From the NCBI RefSeq assembly GCF_000376385.1, contig NZ_AQWN01000008.1, positions 1 to 64,000 on the forward strand: a DNA stretch of 64,000 bases, given 5' to 3'. Below are positions 25,590-34,062 of the stretch, piece by piece; position 1 is the first letter of the stretch, and the number at the start of each line of letters is the position of its first letter. The position numbers and the translations under genes were made by a program. Origin of the DNA: Desulfurispora thermophila DSM 16022 (lineage in GTDB: Bacteria > Bacillota > Desulfotomaculia > Desulfotomaculales > Desulfurisporaceae). Below the pieces are notes generated by a model. That model did no database searches. It worked only from the letters and a program-made list of their open reading frames with translations, and was not told where the DNA came from.

Positions 25590-27343
25590 TGTCACCCATA
25601 ACGATCAGAGGTACGGGCGTGTCTGAAGGGATACGTTTGGGAAAAGTCTTTCTGTATAAGCCGGCGGTTCATAAGGATCTGCCTGTACGTGAGATGATAT
25701 CCGAAGCAGAAGTCGATGATGAGATACAAAGGCTGCAAGAGGCGAAAAATAATTCCTACCAGGAGCTGAACCAGATCATTGAGCAGGCCAGGGCAAAGCT
25801 GGGGAAGGATAAAGCGGCTATTTTGAAAGCGCAGCAAGCTTTTCTCAATGACCCTTCTTTTTACCCGGAAATGGAAAAAGGGATTCGCCAGCACAAATAT
25901 TCTGCCGAAAAAGCAGTAAATGAAGTGGTTGAAAAGTTTGCCAGGTTATTCGAAGGCATGGCTGATGCCTATTTAAAGGAAAGAGCGGCAGATGTGCGGG
26001 ATGTCGGAAGGCGTCTGATACGCCAACTCCAGGGAAACAAGGGCATGCAGTTATCAGACATTAAACAAGAAGTTATCCTGGTGGCCGATGACCTGGCGCC
26101 TTCCGATACCGTTCAACTGAACAAAAAATACATTTTGGCCTTTGCCACGCGAGCAGGCGGGAAAACATCCCATACCGCAATATTGTCCCGTTCCCTTGGC
26201 ATACCGGCTGTTGTTGGCCTGGGCGAAAATATAAATCAAATTAATAATGATGATTTTCTTATTCTTGACGGCAGTACCGGAACGTGTATTGTAAATCCTG
26301 ACCATTCAACCATTAAAGAATATGAGGAAAAAAGAAAAAGAGAAGAAGAAGCACTGCGCCTGTTGGAACAATTTACCTTTAGGCCGGCGATGACAATGGA
26401 TGGATACCGTTTTGAGATAGCCGCGAATATTGGAACGCCGGCAGAAGCAAAACTCGCCCTGGAACATGGTGCGGAGGGCATTGGGTTATATAGAACAGAA
26501 TTTTTATTCATGAATGAAACGACAATGCCCTCGGAAGAAAAACAATTTGAGGCTTATAAGCAGGTTTTGTCCATAATGCAAGGCAAGCCGGTCATAATCC
26601 GGACACTGGATATAGGGGGAGATAAGGAGCTCCCATATCTCTCGCTGCCCAAAGAGATGAATCCGTTTCTGGGATACAGGGCCATTCGCCTGAGTTTAGA
26701 TCAAAGAGAACTGCTGGTTACCCAGCTCAGGGCGTTATTAAGAGCCAGCGCCTTTGGCAAACTTAAAATTATGTTTCCCATGATATCAGGTCTGGAGGAA
26801 TGGAGGCAAGCCAGGGCGGTCTTTGCAGAAGTCAAGGAACAGCTGACCAAAGAAGGAGTTGAAATAGACCCGGCGGTTGAGGTGGGGATTATGGTTGAAG
26901 TACCTTCCACCGCCGTTTTGGCCGACAAATTTGCCAAAGAGGTAGACTTTTTCAGTATCGGAACAAATGATCTGGTGCAATATACTATAGCCGTAGATCG
27001 TATGAATGAAAAAGTCGGATATTTATATGACCACCTGCACCCGGCGATCATTCGTCTGGTTAAACAGGTCATTGAGGCATCCCACCGGGAAGGCAAGTGG
27101 ACTGGTATGTGCGGTGGAATGGCCGGAGATCCGCTGGCGGCCCCTCTTCTGGTCGGATTGGGTCTTGATGAGTGGAGCATGGTGGCAGGCTCCATAAAAA
27201 AAGTGAAGCAGGTTATTTCAAAGGTTTATCGTGGCGAATGTGAAAAACTTTTGGAAGAAGTTTTGGAAATGACAGAAACCAGTGAAGTGCGCAGAAGGCT
27301 GGAAGATTTTCAAAAAGAAAAAGGATTGGACCAAAGGCCCTGA
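25589..27343 (+). CDS. ptsI: PTS enzyme I
   Basis: EI takes phosphate from PEP and gives it to HPr. The 584-residue protein has the phospho-His H195 in GGKTSHTAILSRSLGIP. The PEP-binding C-terminal barrel has GAEGIGLYRTEFLFM, IRTLDIGGDKELPY, and the catalytic Cys in WTGMCGGMAGDP. It is the last gene of the operon; a terminator straddles its stop codon. Confidence 0.95.
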   Translation: MSPITIRGTGVSEGIRLGKVFLYKPAVHKDLPVREMISEAEVDDEIQRLQEAKNNSYQELNQIIEQARAKLGKDKAAILKAQQAFLNDPSFYPEMEKGIRQHKYSAEKAVNEVVEKFARLFEGMADAYLKERAADVRDVGRRLIRQLQGNKGMQLSDIKQEVILVADDLAPSDTVQLNKKYILAFATRAGGKTSHTAILSRSLGIPAVVGLGENINQINNDDFLILDGSTGTCIVNPDHSTIKEYEEKRKREEEALRLLEQFTFRPAMTMDGYRFEIAANIGTPAEAKLALEHGAEGIGLYRTEFLFMNETTMPSEEKQFEAYKQVLSIMQGKPVIIRTLDIGGDKELPYLSLPKEMNPFLGYRAIRLSLDQRELLVTQLRALLRASAFGKLKIMFPMISGLEEWRQARAVFAEVKEQLTKEGVEIDPAVEVGIMVEVPSTAVLADKFAKEVDFFSIGTNDLVQYTIAVDRMNEKVGYLYDHLHPAIIRLVKQVIEASHREGKWTGMCGGMAGDPLAAPLLVGLGLDEWSMVAGSIKKVKQVISKVYRGECEKLLEEVLEMTETSEVRRRLEDFQKEKGLDQRP

Positions 27344-27370
27344 TTTACATTTACCAACCAGGGCTTTTCC
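27334..27370 (+). terminator. Terminator of the fru-pts operon
   Basis: AAAGGCCCTG pairs with CAGGGCTTTT around a 16-base loop, beginning inside the last codons of ptsI. Confidence 0.68.
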
Positions 27371-27486
27371 TTAAACGGCAACAGGGAAATTGTTTTTACA
27401 GGCAGGTTTATACGTGTTTAACCGGGAATATATTGCTCAATGAGGTTTGTGTAGATGTAAATACCAATTGTAAGGGGGAACCTGCA

Positions 27487-28065
27487 GTGAAAGTTGTAGC
27501 GTTTAACGGCAGCCCGCGGGTGAAGGGCAACACCTACCAGGCGTTGAACATTGTTCTGGAGGAACTGCGCAAAGAGGGGATTGAAACCGAACTGATCCAG
27601 CTGGGCGGGCGCAAGATCTACGGCTGTTTGGCCTGTTACAAATGCTTTGCCAATAAGGACCGCCGTTGTGCCCGCAAGGATGACGAGATGAACACCTTTA
27701 TAGAGAAAATGCTGGAGGCGGACGGCATCATCATCGGCTCGCCGGTATATTTCAGCAACGTTTCCAGCGAGGTGAAGGCGCTGATCGACCGCTGCGGTCT
27801 GGTGGCCAAGGCCAACGATGACATGCTGCAGAGAAAAGTGGGTGCCGCTGTCATAGCCGTGCGCCGGGCCGGAGCTACTTTTGCCTATTCGGCCATCAAC
27901 TTTTTCTTCGGCATTTCCCAGATGATTGTTCCTGGCTCCAGCTACTGGAACCTGGGTGTGGGCCGGGAGCCGGGCGAGGTGCTGAATGATGCCGAAGGCG
28001 TGCAAACCTTCCGCACCCTGGGTGCCAACATGGCCTGGCTGTTGAAAAAGATGCACGGCCGCTGA
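27487..28065 (+). CDS. Flavodoxin-family NAD(P)H-dependent FMN reductase (iron-sulfur flavoprotein type)
   Basis: The 192-residue protein opens VKVVAFNGSPRVKGNTYQAL (FMN phosphate loop) and has a Cys cluster YGCLACYKCFANKDRRC that in this family can hold an Fe-S cluster. FMN-binding SPVYFSNVSSEVKALIDRC follows. The physiological partner is unknown. GTG 27487 follows GGGGGAA; the frame is open upstream to 27433 but without a ribosome site. It is monocistronic, between two terminators. Confidence 0.88.
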   Translation: MKVVAFNGSPRVKGNTYQALNIVLEELRKEGIETELIQLGGRKIYGCLACYKCFANKDRRCARKDDEMNTFIEKMLEADGIIIGSPVYFSNVSSEVKALIDRCGLVAKANDDMLQRKVGAAVIAVRRAGATFAYSAINFFFGISQMIVPGSSYWNLGVGREPGEVLNDAEGVQTFRTLGANMAWLLKKMHGR

Positions 28066-28088
28066 TAGAACTTGCTGACAGGAAATAC

Positions 28089-28119
28089 GTACCCCTGCTG
28101 AAAGGGGTATATTTTTTTC
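28089..28119 (+). terminator. Intrinsic terminator after the flavodoxin gene
   Basis: TACCCC pairs with GGGGTA around TGCTGAAA, followed by TATTTTTTT. Confidence 0.85.
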
Positions 28120-28275
28120 TAAACATAAAGCAGAAGTCGTACCACCTATTTGTGCAAAATAAAAAGGCGAACATTCGCCCCGTATAGCTTTGTCAAATTT
28201 TTTTGTGTTTTACTTACCTTTCTAAATGCCCGTATAGTTAATTCGCTATTATTTTTTTACCTTTGGGCCAGTTAT

Positions 28276-28614
28276 TTAATAGTCATTGGGAGCCTCCGAG
28301 GTTACTCCCTGATATCGATGAGTATGTGGTATCTGTCCGGCCACCGAAACATTGCCAGAATACCGGTGCACATGATAGCCGGGCTTGGTTGGGATCGCAG
28401 GACCTGTAGTTGCCTTATAACGGTGCGAATGACCAGCATTAGTAGTAGTAGTCCCTTCCATAATATGAACGTGGCGCGGTCCAGGGTTAATTGTGGGGCT
28501 GGTGGTACCGGCAACAACATGTGTATGACCGGCATCATAGCTTGTTCTGGTTTCATAATGGTGTACGTGTCCTTTTATTGGCTTCTTACTATCATATCCA
28601 AGTCCATAACCCAT
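28276..28614 (-). CDS. YmaF-family His-rich repeat protein
   Basis: The 112-residue protein is a string of short repeats, each with an HxH pair: GHVHHYE, GHTHVV, RHVHIM, GHSHRYK, YHVHRYSG, PHTHRYQG. This is the YmaF family, of unknown function. The His density suggests metal binding, which is inference. A very strong purine-rich ribosome site (AAGGGGGGGG) precedes ATG 28614. The gene is isolated, between a terminator and the CRISPR-Cas ruin. Confidence 0.8.
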   Translation of the reverse strand: MGYGLGYDSKKPIKGHVHHYETRTSYDAGHTHVVAGTTSPTINPGPRHVHIMEGTTTTNAGHSHRYKATTGPAIPTKPGYHVHRYSGNVSVAGQIPHTHRYQGVTSEAPNDY

Positions 28615-28682
28615 ATTGGGAACCCCCCCCTTAATTTTATTACCATAATATGGGGGGATGTACAGGGGTGTTACACCGGCGA

Positions 28683-29400
28683 AAGGGAAAAAGAGTTATC
28701 CGTTCCTTAGGTTTCAGCTCAGGCCTTTCGCTACTGGTGGCGGGAAGCCCTGAACCAGGTGGAGGGCTGGACCGCTTCGCCCGTCTTTCGGGAGGGCAAA
28801 ATTGCCTACACCGATGCCAACCCCATCCTGTATGCCGAGGATGACTGTTTTGGTTATATGCGCGCCCCTTCCAAAAAGGAGGATGCCAGGAAAAACCGGG
28901 ATGAAAGGGATTTGCTGGCCGGGGCTACGCCGGTGGAAGAGAAAGTGACGCTCACCCGCCAGTCTCCGCTCAAGGTGAGCACACTGGTGTCCATTGCCCC
29001 GTTGCGTTAAATCACCACCGATTACGGCGTCATGTCCCGCCACGCCGGTGACCCGGTACCCTTTGAACATGAATTCTACCGCACAACGCTGCAGGGCCTG
29101 TTTTCCCTGGATCTGGGTATGGTGGGTCGCTTTTACCATGTGGAGCGTACCGGGTACAAACACCTGGATCAGCCCCGCATCCAGCTGGCCCGGGAAAGGG
29201 GGCTGGAGGATTATGACGGCGGACGGGCCTACCAGCTGCCGCTGGAGGAGAGGCTGGGCCGGGTGCGCATGCTGCTGGAGGGCCTGGCCAGAATCAGCGG
29301 CGGGGCCAAGCTGGCCATCCACTACACCGATGTATCGCCTGGATCCTTTTCCTACTTCGCAGCATATTTATGACGGGCTGGCCGCCATCCAGGCTTTAAC
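28683..29400 (+). pseudogene. Broken cas7 (Cst2/DevR family)
   Basis: Joined frames give a Cas7 backbone subunit: GKKSYPF, frameshift, VSAQAFRYWWREALNQVEGW, YAEDDCFGYMRAP, TPVEEKVTLTRQSPLKVSTL, then a TAA at 29008-29010, then ITTDYGVMSRHAGDPVPFEH, FYRTTLQGLFSLDLG and GYKHLDQPRIQLARERGLE. Near 29340 another frameshift leads into PFPTSQHIYDGLAAIQALTG. The N-terminal part is missing. At least two frameshifts and one stop make it dead. The family belongs to type I-B/I-A Cascade, where Cas7 coats the crRNA. Confidence 0.82.
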
Positions 29401-29409
29401 CGGTGTTTT

Positions 29410-30396
29410 TGTGCGGCGGGGCGGGCGGGGGCGGCCCGGCGGGTGAACCGGGCGGCCTGCTACCCGGCGCTTTTGGGGCGGGGACTGCTCATTTCCGCCG
29501 ACCATCTGGCCAGCGCGGCAGGGGCTCTGCCGGCGCCCGGTTTCAGCGGGCCGGAGGAGGTGCTGGCCGCGCTCGGTTTGTCCGGGGAGGCCCTGTATCC
29601 CCACCAGCAAGCCTTGCTTGAAGCGGCAGAAAGTCAGATCCTGGTAGCGCCCACCGGTGCCGGTAAGACCGAGTGCGCACTGCTGTGGTCGGCGGTCCTG
29701 CGCCGGAAAAAAGGCATGCGGGGGCGGCTTTTCATGCTTTTGCCCTACCAGGCCAGCCTGAACGCTATGGCGACACGACTTCAGGAGCGCTTTGGGTCGG
29801 CTTCCACGGCGGTGGTGCATGGCAAAACACCGGTGCGCAGCTACCAGGCTCTGACAGAGGCGGGCTACAGCCCCCGGCAGGCGCAAAGGATGGCCCGCCA
29901 TGCCGAAGCGCTGGCCCGGCTCAATGTGGCGCCCGTCAGGTTGTGCACCCCGCTATCAGCACTGGTGCTGGAGCAGTTTTTGCGGGATAAACCGGACGGC
30001 GTGCTGGAGGAACTGTTGGTACAGGAGTTGCTGGATGCCAGCTATCCCCGGGATTTGCAGCAGGAACTGGTTGCGGCAGTGCAGGAGAAAATGCAGGCCT
30101 TTGAGCGGGATTTTGTGCGGGAAATGTTGCCATTGGGGGTGAGTGATGGCTCTACCGTGCGCCGGCTGCAGGAAGCCTGGGATGAGCTGTTCGATGGAGT
30201 GGAGGTACTGCCCGCAGCATTTCTGCAGGAAGCACATGACGCGCCCACCCCGCTGGATGTGGCACAGCTGCTGGTGCCCCTGTCCCACCGGCAATTTGCC
30301 CGCCTGAAGGGGCAGGGCCAGGTCTGGTGGGAAGACAGCCTGGGCGATTATATAACCTCCAGCCCCTACAGCACTGATACAGGGTTGAGACTTTGA
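29410..30396 (+). pseudogene. Broken cas3 with internal deletion
   Basis: The frame starts in the last part of the HD nuclease domain (LLGRGLLISADHLASAAG). It continues through YPHQQALLEAAESQILVAPT with the Walker A GAGKTECAL and on to RLCTPLSALV. There it jumps straight to the Cas3 C-terminal region (VQELLDASYPRDLQQELVAA, DELFDGVEVLP, LLVPLSHRQFARL). The DEAH box and the second helicase domain are deleted, as is most of the HD domain. About 315 residues remain, against roughly 750-800 in type I-B Cas3. Any product would lack unwinding and nuclease activity. Confidence 0.8.
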
Positions 30397-30520
30397 TACA
30401 GGGGATGGCGGTTATTGCAGCCTTTTTTCTTCCACCTTTTTTTGCTGAGGCGAGAAAATTTCTGATAAATATGTTAAAATAATAATGCTGGTGGGCATAT
30501 TGTCGGATAAGAATATAGTG

Positions 30521-30568
30521 TTTTCGCAAATCTCCCGTTGCTCGCTGCAGAAGATACATTTGCGAAAA
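30521..30568 (+). repeat. 11-bp inverted repeat in a probable CRISPR leader remnant
   Basis: TTTTCGCAAAT (30521-30531) and ATTTGCGAAAA (30558-30568) are perfect complements. They lie in an A/T-rich stretch (about 30420-30590) just ahead of a lone CRISPR repeat, the position of a leader. The 384 bases between cas3 and the Rpn remnant hold this, the repeat, and no gene I can see. Confidence 0.45.
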
Positions 30569-30655
30569 AAACTGCCTTTCAGCAATAAAGCGAGGTCGGG
30601 CAATCCCTGGAGCCACGCGGCTTTGCGCCCTTCCCTCGCGGTCGGTAGCACCCGA

Positions 30656-30681
30656 ACACCCGACGACAAGGGAATTGAAAC
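30656..30681 (+). CRISPR. Isolated CRISPR repeat unit (copy A)
   Basis: The 26-bp segment starts ACACCCGACGAC and ends GGGAATTGAAAC, the standard 3' end of type I repeats. It matches copy B at 32019-32044 at 24 of 26 positions, and the roughly 20 bases before it (CGCGGTCGGTAG) are also similar. The full repeat is probably 36-38 bp. There is no second copy within spacer distance, so this is a collapsed array. Confidence 0.65.
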
Positions 30682-30779
30682 ATGAGCATACCTGGAAGTG
30701 GACCTGTCGCTACCGCCTGGCCGGTGGTTTTTCTATTTTCAGGCAACTTCTCACGTTGTCTGCCTCATGATATAATCTA

Positions 30780-31649
30780 AACCCAAAGAAGGCGATCCAC
30801 CTGGAGGCCGACATCACCTACCACAACACCGATGTTGTCATGAAAGCCGCCTGTCTCATATTCCAGCAGGACGCCCTTAAATTTTTGGTCCTGGAACTGC
30901 CCGCCATCATCGACCTGGCCCCCACGGAAATGCCCGTGCTGGAGGCCAAAGAGACCCGCACCGACTTCATCTTCCAGCTGGCCGACGACAGCCTCCTGCA
31001 CCTGGAATTCCAGACCACAGCCAGCCTGGAGGATTTGTACCGCTTCTTGCTTTACGACGCCCGCCTGATCTACTACACCCGGAAAATCATCCGCACCGTG
31101 GTCATCTACGCCGGGGAAATCAACCGGGCCGGTGATTGCTTATGCAAAGGCACCGTAGACTACCAGGTGCGCAACGTTTACCTGCACAGCTACGACGGAG
31201 ATGCTATCTACCAGCGGCTGCGGCAAAAAGCAGAAAAGGGCGAGCCCTTCACATGGCAGGAAATGCTGGAGCTGGTTTTCCTGCCCCTGATGAAAAGCAG
31301 CGCAGACCGCTCTGAAATGGCCATCAAAGCCGCTGAACTGGCCAATGCCATCGAACAACCGGAAATCCCGTTTCTCCTGGGGGCAGTCATAGCCATCAGC
31401 GATAAATTCATGGACGAAAGCGCCAAGAGAAAACTTTTGGAGGTGCTCAGGATGACCAAGATTGAGCAATGGATTAGAGAAGAAGCTCGGGCGGAGGGCT
31501 GACTACTGGGCAAGCAGGAAGATGCCCTGGCTGCGCTGCGGGAAGGCCTGGACCCGCACCTGGTCAGCAGGATTACCGGTCTTCCTCTGGAAGAAGTGCT
31601 GGAATTAAAAAAGAAGGTTTCCGATTCACAAGAAAAACCGTTGCAATAG
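30780..31649 (+). pseudogene. Broken Rpn-family nuclease/transposase (PD-(D/E)XK)
   Basis: The frame reads AIHLEADITYHNTDVVMKAA, then FLVLELP, ETRTDFIFQLAD and LLHLEFQT (catalytic D and ExQ of the Rpn nuclease). After a TGA at 31500-31502 it continues GKQEDALAALREGLDPHLVS, ending with TAG at 31647. The upstream part has no start codon before a stop at 30768, so the N-terminus is also lost. ATG 30840 could begin a shortened 220-residue product. Rpn proteins promote recombination; this copy lies between the cas3 and cas1 remnants. Confidence 0.75.
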
Positions 31650-31809
31650 TGCAATAGCCCCAAACCCACAGCCATCGCCGGACGGTGGCTTTTATTTTTG
31701 TAGCAAAACCAGCAGGTTTAACCATGGTTAAAATGGGGAATATTGGAATACGCCAAACATGTCAGGCGGCGAGAAAATGTGATGATTTAAAGCTGGAGGG
31801 AGATGCCTT

Positions 31810-31977
31810 GTGGAGCAACCCGGCGAAGTGGTGGTGACCGATTTTGGTTCCTTTGTGGGCAAAAAATCCGAGCGGCTGGTGGTGAAAAAAGAGGGCCGCA
31901 TTGTGCTGGAAGTACCTTTTTTCGACCTGCGCAGCCTGGTCATTGAAACCAGCGGGGCAGGTAAAGCCAATAGCTGA
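31810..31977 (+). pseudogene. N-terminal scrap of cas1
   Basis: The 55-residue frame reads VVVTDFGSFVGKKSERLVVK then IVLEVPFFDLRSLVIETSG, the beta-sheet N-terminal domain of Cas1. It then ends GAGKANS-stop where Cas1 proteins normally continue into the catalytic helical domain. The original GTG start with its GGAGGGAG ribosome site remains. The catalytic Glu/His/Asp residues are absent. A lone CRISPR repeat lies 42 bases downstream. Confidence 0.7.
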
Positions 31978-32018
31978 GCGGTTTTTTGCCTCACCTCCGC
32001 GGTCGTAGTAGTAACAGC

Positions 32019-32044
32019 ACACCCGACGACAGGGGGATTGAAAC
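32019..32044 (+). CRISPR. Isolated CRISPR repeat unit (copy B)
   Basis: The unit starts ACACCCGACGAC and ends GGGGGATTGAAAC; it differs from copy A at two positions. No further repeat follows at spacer distance. Copy A and B are in the same orientation, about 1.36 kb apart. Confidence 0.65.
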
Positions 32045-32149
32045 GTAAAACATATTCACGTTTGGGGATGAGAGCAGATGGCAGGTTTTCAGCCAGCCTT
32101 GTCATAACCCAAAGACCGCCAGGAATGACAGCAGGTACAGCAGGTGGGG

Positions 32150-32174
32150 AAATAAAAAAAGCCCACAAGGGGCT
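32150..32174 (-). terminator. Intrinsic terminator of the DUF457-type gene
   Basis: Read on the minus strand, AGCCC pairs with GGGCT around CTTGT, followed by seven T. Confidence 0.75.
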
Positions 32175-32240
32175 GATAGTCCGGAAAGCTGTTAATCCAT
32201 CTCAAAGAAACAAGGAAACAGCAAGGAGCTTGTGCGATAT

Positions 32241-32723
32241 TTAAAACAAACCCCGCCTTACCCAGACCGCCAGGTAGGCCACCAGCAGCGCCAGGACGTT
32301 GGCTCCCCAGATGTAGCGGTTGTGCCAGACGATGCCGTTTACATGCATGTCCGAGAGCGGAAAGAGGAAGCGGGTGGGGAAAAAATTGCTGCTGTGGGTG
32401 GGGATGTCCAGCAGGATGTGCAGCGGCCAGGCCAGAAAGGCCAGGGCCAGGGGCCGGCTGTAAAACCACAGGGCGGCGAAAATCAGCCCGCTGAGCAGCA
32501 GGCTGTGGGTGCAGTTGTAGATGAAGTGCACCCAGGCCGGGAAGTGTTCTGCTGCCGGCGGGGTGCCGTGCTGCCAGTAGGGCTGCCGGCTGGCCAGCCG
32601 GTAGAGGGTGTACGGGCCGAAGGCCAGCAGGTCGGGCAGCATGCCGCACAGGAAAGCCGTGCCGTAACCGGCGTGGCGTCCGAAGAAAAGGCCGCCCCAC
32701 AGGCCGTGGGAGAAAATGTCCAT
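32241..32723 (-). CDS. YdjM/DUF457-like membrane-bound metal-dependent hydrolase
   Basis: The 160-residue membrane protein has His/Asp residues at helix ends: MDIFSHGLWGG, CGMLPDLLAFGP, CTHSLLLSG, LHILLDIPTHSSNFFPTRFL. These are typical of the YdjM-like family of predicted metal-dependent hydrolases. The reaction is unknown. ATG 32723 follows AGAGGTG. It has its own terminator and stands alone after the CRISPR-Cas remnants. Confidence 0.8.
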   Translation of the reverse strand: MDIFSHGLWGGLFFGRHAGYGTAFLCGMLPDLLAFGPYTLYRLASRQPYWQHGTPPAAEHFPAWVHFIYNCTHSLLLSGLIFAALWFYSRPLALAFLAWPLHILLDIPTHSSNFFPTRFLFPLSDMHVNGIVWHNRYIWGANVLALLVAYLAVWVRRGLF

Positions 32724-32928
32724 AGCTGCAACACCTCTTCAGGAATATTTTGCCACGCCAGCCGCTCTTTCGCAAGGGGCAAGCGCGGAGCAGGACGGGC
32801 TTCTGGTTTTGATCATCGCCAAACTGAAAAATATCTTATCCTGCCGTAACATTATTGTAACCCCGGCGTGTATGTTCTGTCACAACAGCAAGTTATGCTA
32901 TAGTAAAAGAGTTAAGGGGGTTGATGAT

Positions 32929-33081
32929 ATGATGATGCCTTTGTTTTATGGCGGATATGGAATGGGCGGGATGTTTCTAATGATGGTACTGTCTCTGGGT
33001 ATTCTGGGACTGGTTGTATACTGGGCGGTCTACAAGGGCGTGAGCAATGCTCTGGGGGGCCGGGAAGGGAAAAAAGAATAG
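32929..33081 (+). CDS. Small single-helix membrane protein, 50 residues
   Basis: MMMPLFYGGYGMGGMFLMMV leads into one hydrophobic helix and a short basic tail (GGREGKKE). ATG 32929 is 8 bases after TAAGGGGG, a strong ribosome site, and a terminator follows the stop at once, so the gene is probably real. Similar short Gly/Met-rich peptides are common in Clostridia and have no known function. Confidence 0.65.
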   Translation: MMMPLFYGGYGMGGMFLMMVLSLGILGLVVYWAVYKGVSNALGGREGKKE

Positions 33082-33110
33082 GGGCCGCCCTGGGCGGCCT
33101 CTTGTTTTTC
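33082..33110. terminator. Bidirectional terminator between small gene and thiD
   Basis: GGCCGCCC pairs with GGGCGGCC, with TTGTTTTT on the plus side and TATTCTTTTTT on the minus side. It serves the convergent genes on both sides. Confidence 0.85.
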
Positions 33111-33142
33111 CCGGTGAAAGGTCCGGGCTCTTTGATTTTTGA

Positions 33143-33946
33143 TTATTGAAGACGCTGCCAGAAGTGGCAGGTGGGGCCCACGTACTGGTTAATGGGGAAG
33201 CCGTTTTTGATGGCGCCTGTGATGTACTTTTTGGCTGCCGCGATGGCGTCGGGCACGGCAAGACCCCGGGCCAGATTGGCGGTGATGGCGGCGGAATAGG
33301 TGCAGCCGGCGCCGTGGGTGTAAGTGGTTTGGATGCGTTCGGCTTCCAGCACGGTGTAATCCCGCCCATCGTACAAAAGGTCGATGGCCCGGGGATGGGG
33401 CAGTTTGCTGCCGCCCTTCACCAGCACATAGCGGGCGCCCAGCCGGTGAATTCTCACTGCCGCTTCCTTCATCTCCTCCAGGCTGGTGATGGGGGGCATA
33501 CCGGCCAGCTGGGCGGCCTCGAACAGGTTGGGCGTGACCACCAGGGCGCGGGGTACCAACTGATCGCGCAGGCTGACGGTGTTTTCCGGGTGCAGCACTT
33601 CATCGGTGCCCTTGCACACCATCACCGGGTCTACCACCACCCGGGAAATCTGGTGCCGGTCGATGGTGCGGGCCACCAGTTCGATGATTTCCGGCGAGCC
33701 CAGCATGCCGGTTTTCATGGCATCGATGCCCACGCCCCGCACGATGGTTTCCAGCTGGGCCTGTACAGTGGCCACAGCCTGGGGAAAGACCTGGTGGACC
33801 CACTGATTGTGCGGGTCCATGGCCACAATGGTGGTGATGGCGGTCATGCCGTATACGCCGTGCTCCTGAAAGGTTTTCAGGTCGGCCTGGATGCCGGCGC
33901 CGCCGCTGCTGTCCGAACCGGCTACGGTCAAGGCTTTGTAAATCAA
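33143..33946 (-). CDS. thiD: Hydroxymethylpyrimidine/phosphomethylpyrimidine kinase
   Basis: It performs two successive phosphorylations of HMP for thiamine synthesis in the cytosol. The 267 residues are a normal length. It opens IYKALTVAGSDSSGGAGIQA, has the substrate loop AMDPHNQWVHQVFP, the DPVMVCKGTDEVL motif, and the catalytic HGAGCTYSAAITANLARG. The TTG start at 33946 lies 9 bases after AAGGAG. There are no other thi genes and no TPP riboswitch nearby, so it may serve salvage. Confidence 0.95.
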   Translation of the reverse strand: MIYKALTVAGSDSSGGAGIQADLKTFQEHGVYGMTAITTIVAMDPHNQWVHQVFPQAVATVQAQLETIVRGVGIDAMKTGMLGSPEIIELVARTIDRHQISRVVVDPVMVCKGTDEVLHPENTVSLRDQLVPRALVVTPNLFEAAQLAGMPPITSLEEMKEAAVRIHRLGARYVLVKGGSKLPHPRAIDLLYDGRDYTVLEAERIQTTYTHGAGCTYSAAITANLARGLAVPDAIAAAKKYITGAIKNGFPINQYVGPTCHFWQRLQ

Positions 33947-34062
33947 GGGGCAAAACTCCTTATGCGGAAATTTACTACGCTTTAGCATAGCGCAAAAGTG
34001 GGGGCAAGTAAAGGATTGCCGTGCGGTGGGGCGGGGGAAATGTCAGTTTACCTCGCCTTTGC

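Noticed and set aside
32038-32244. A 68-codon plus-strand frame starting in CRISPR repeat B
   Set aside because: It starts inside the repeat and runs through a minus-strand terminator; there is no ribosome site or family.
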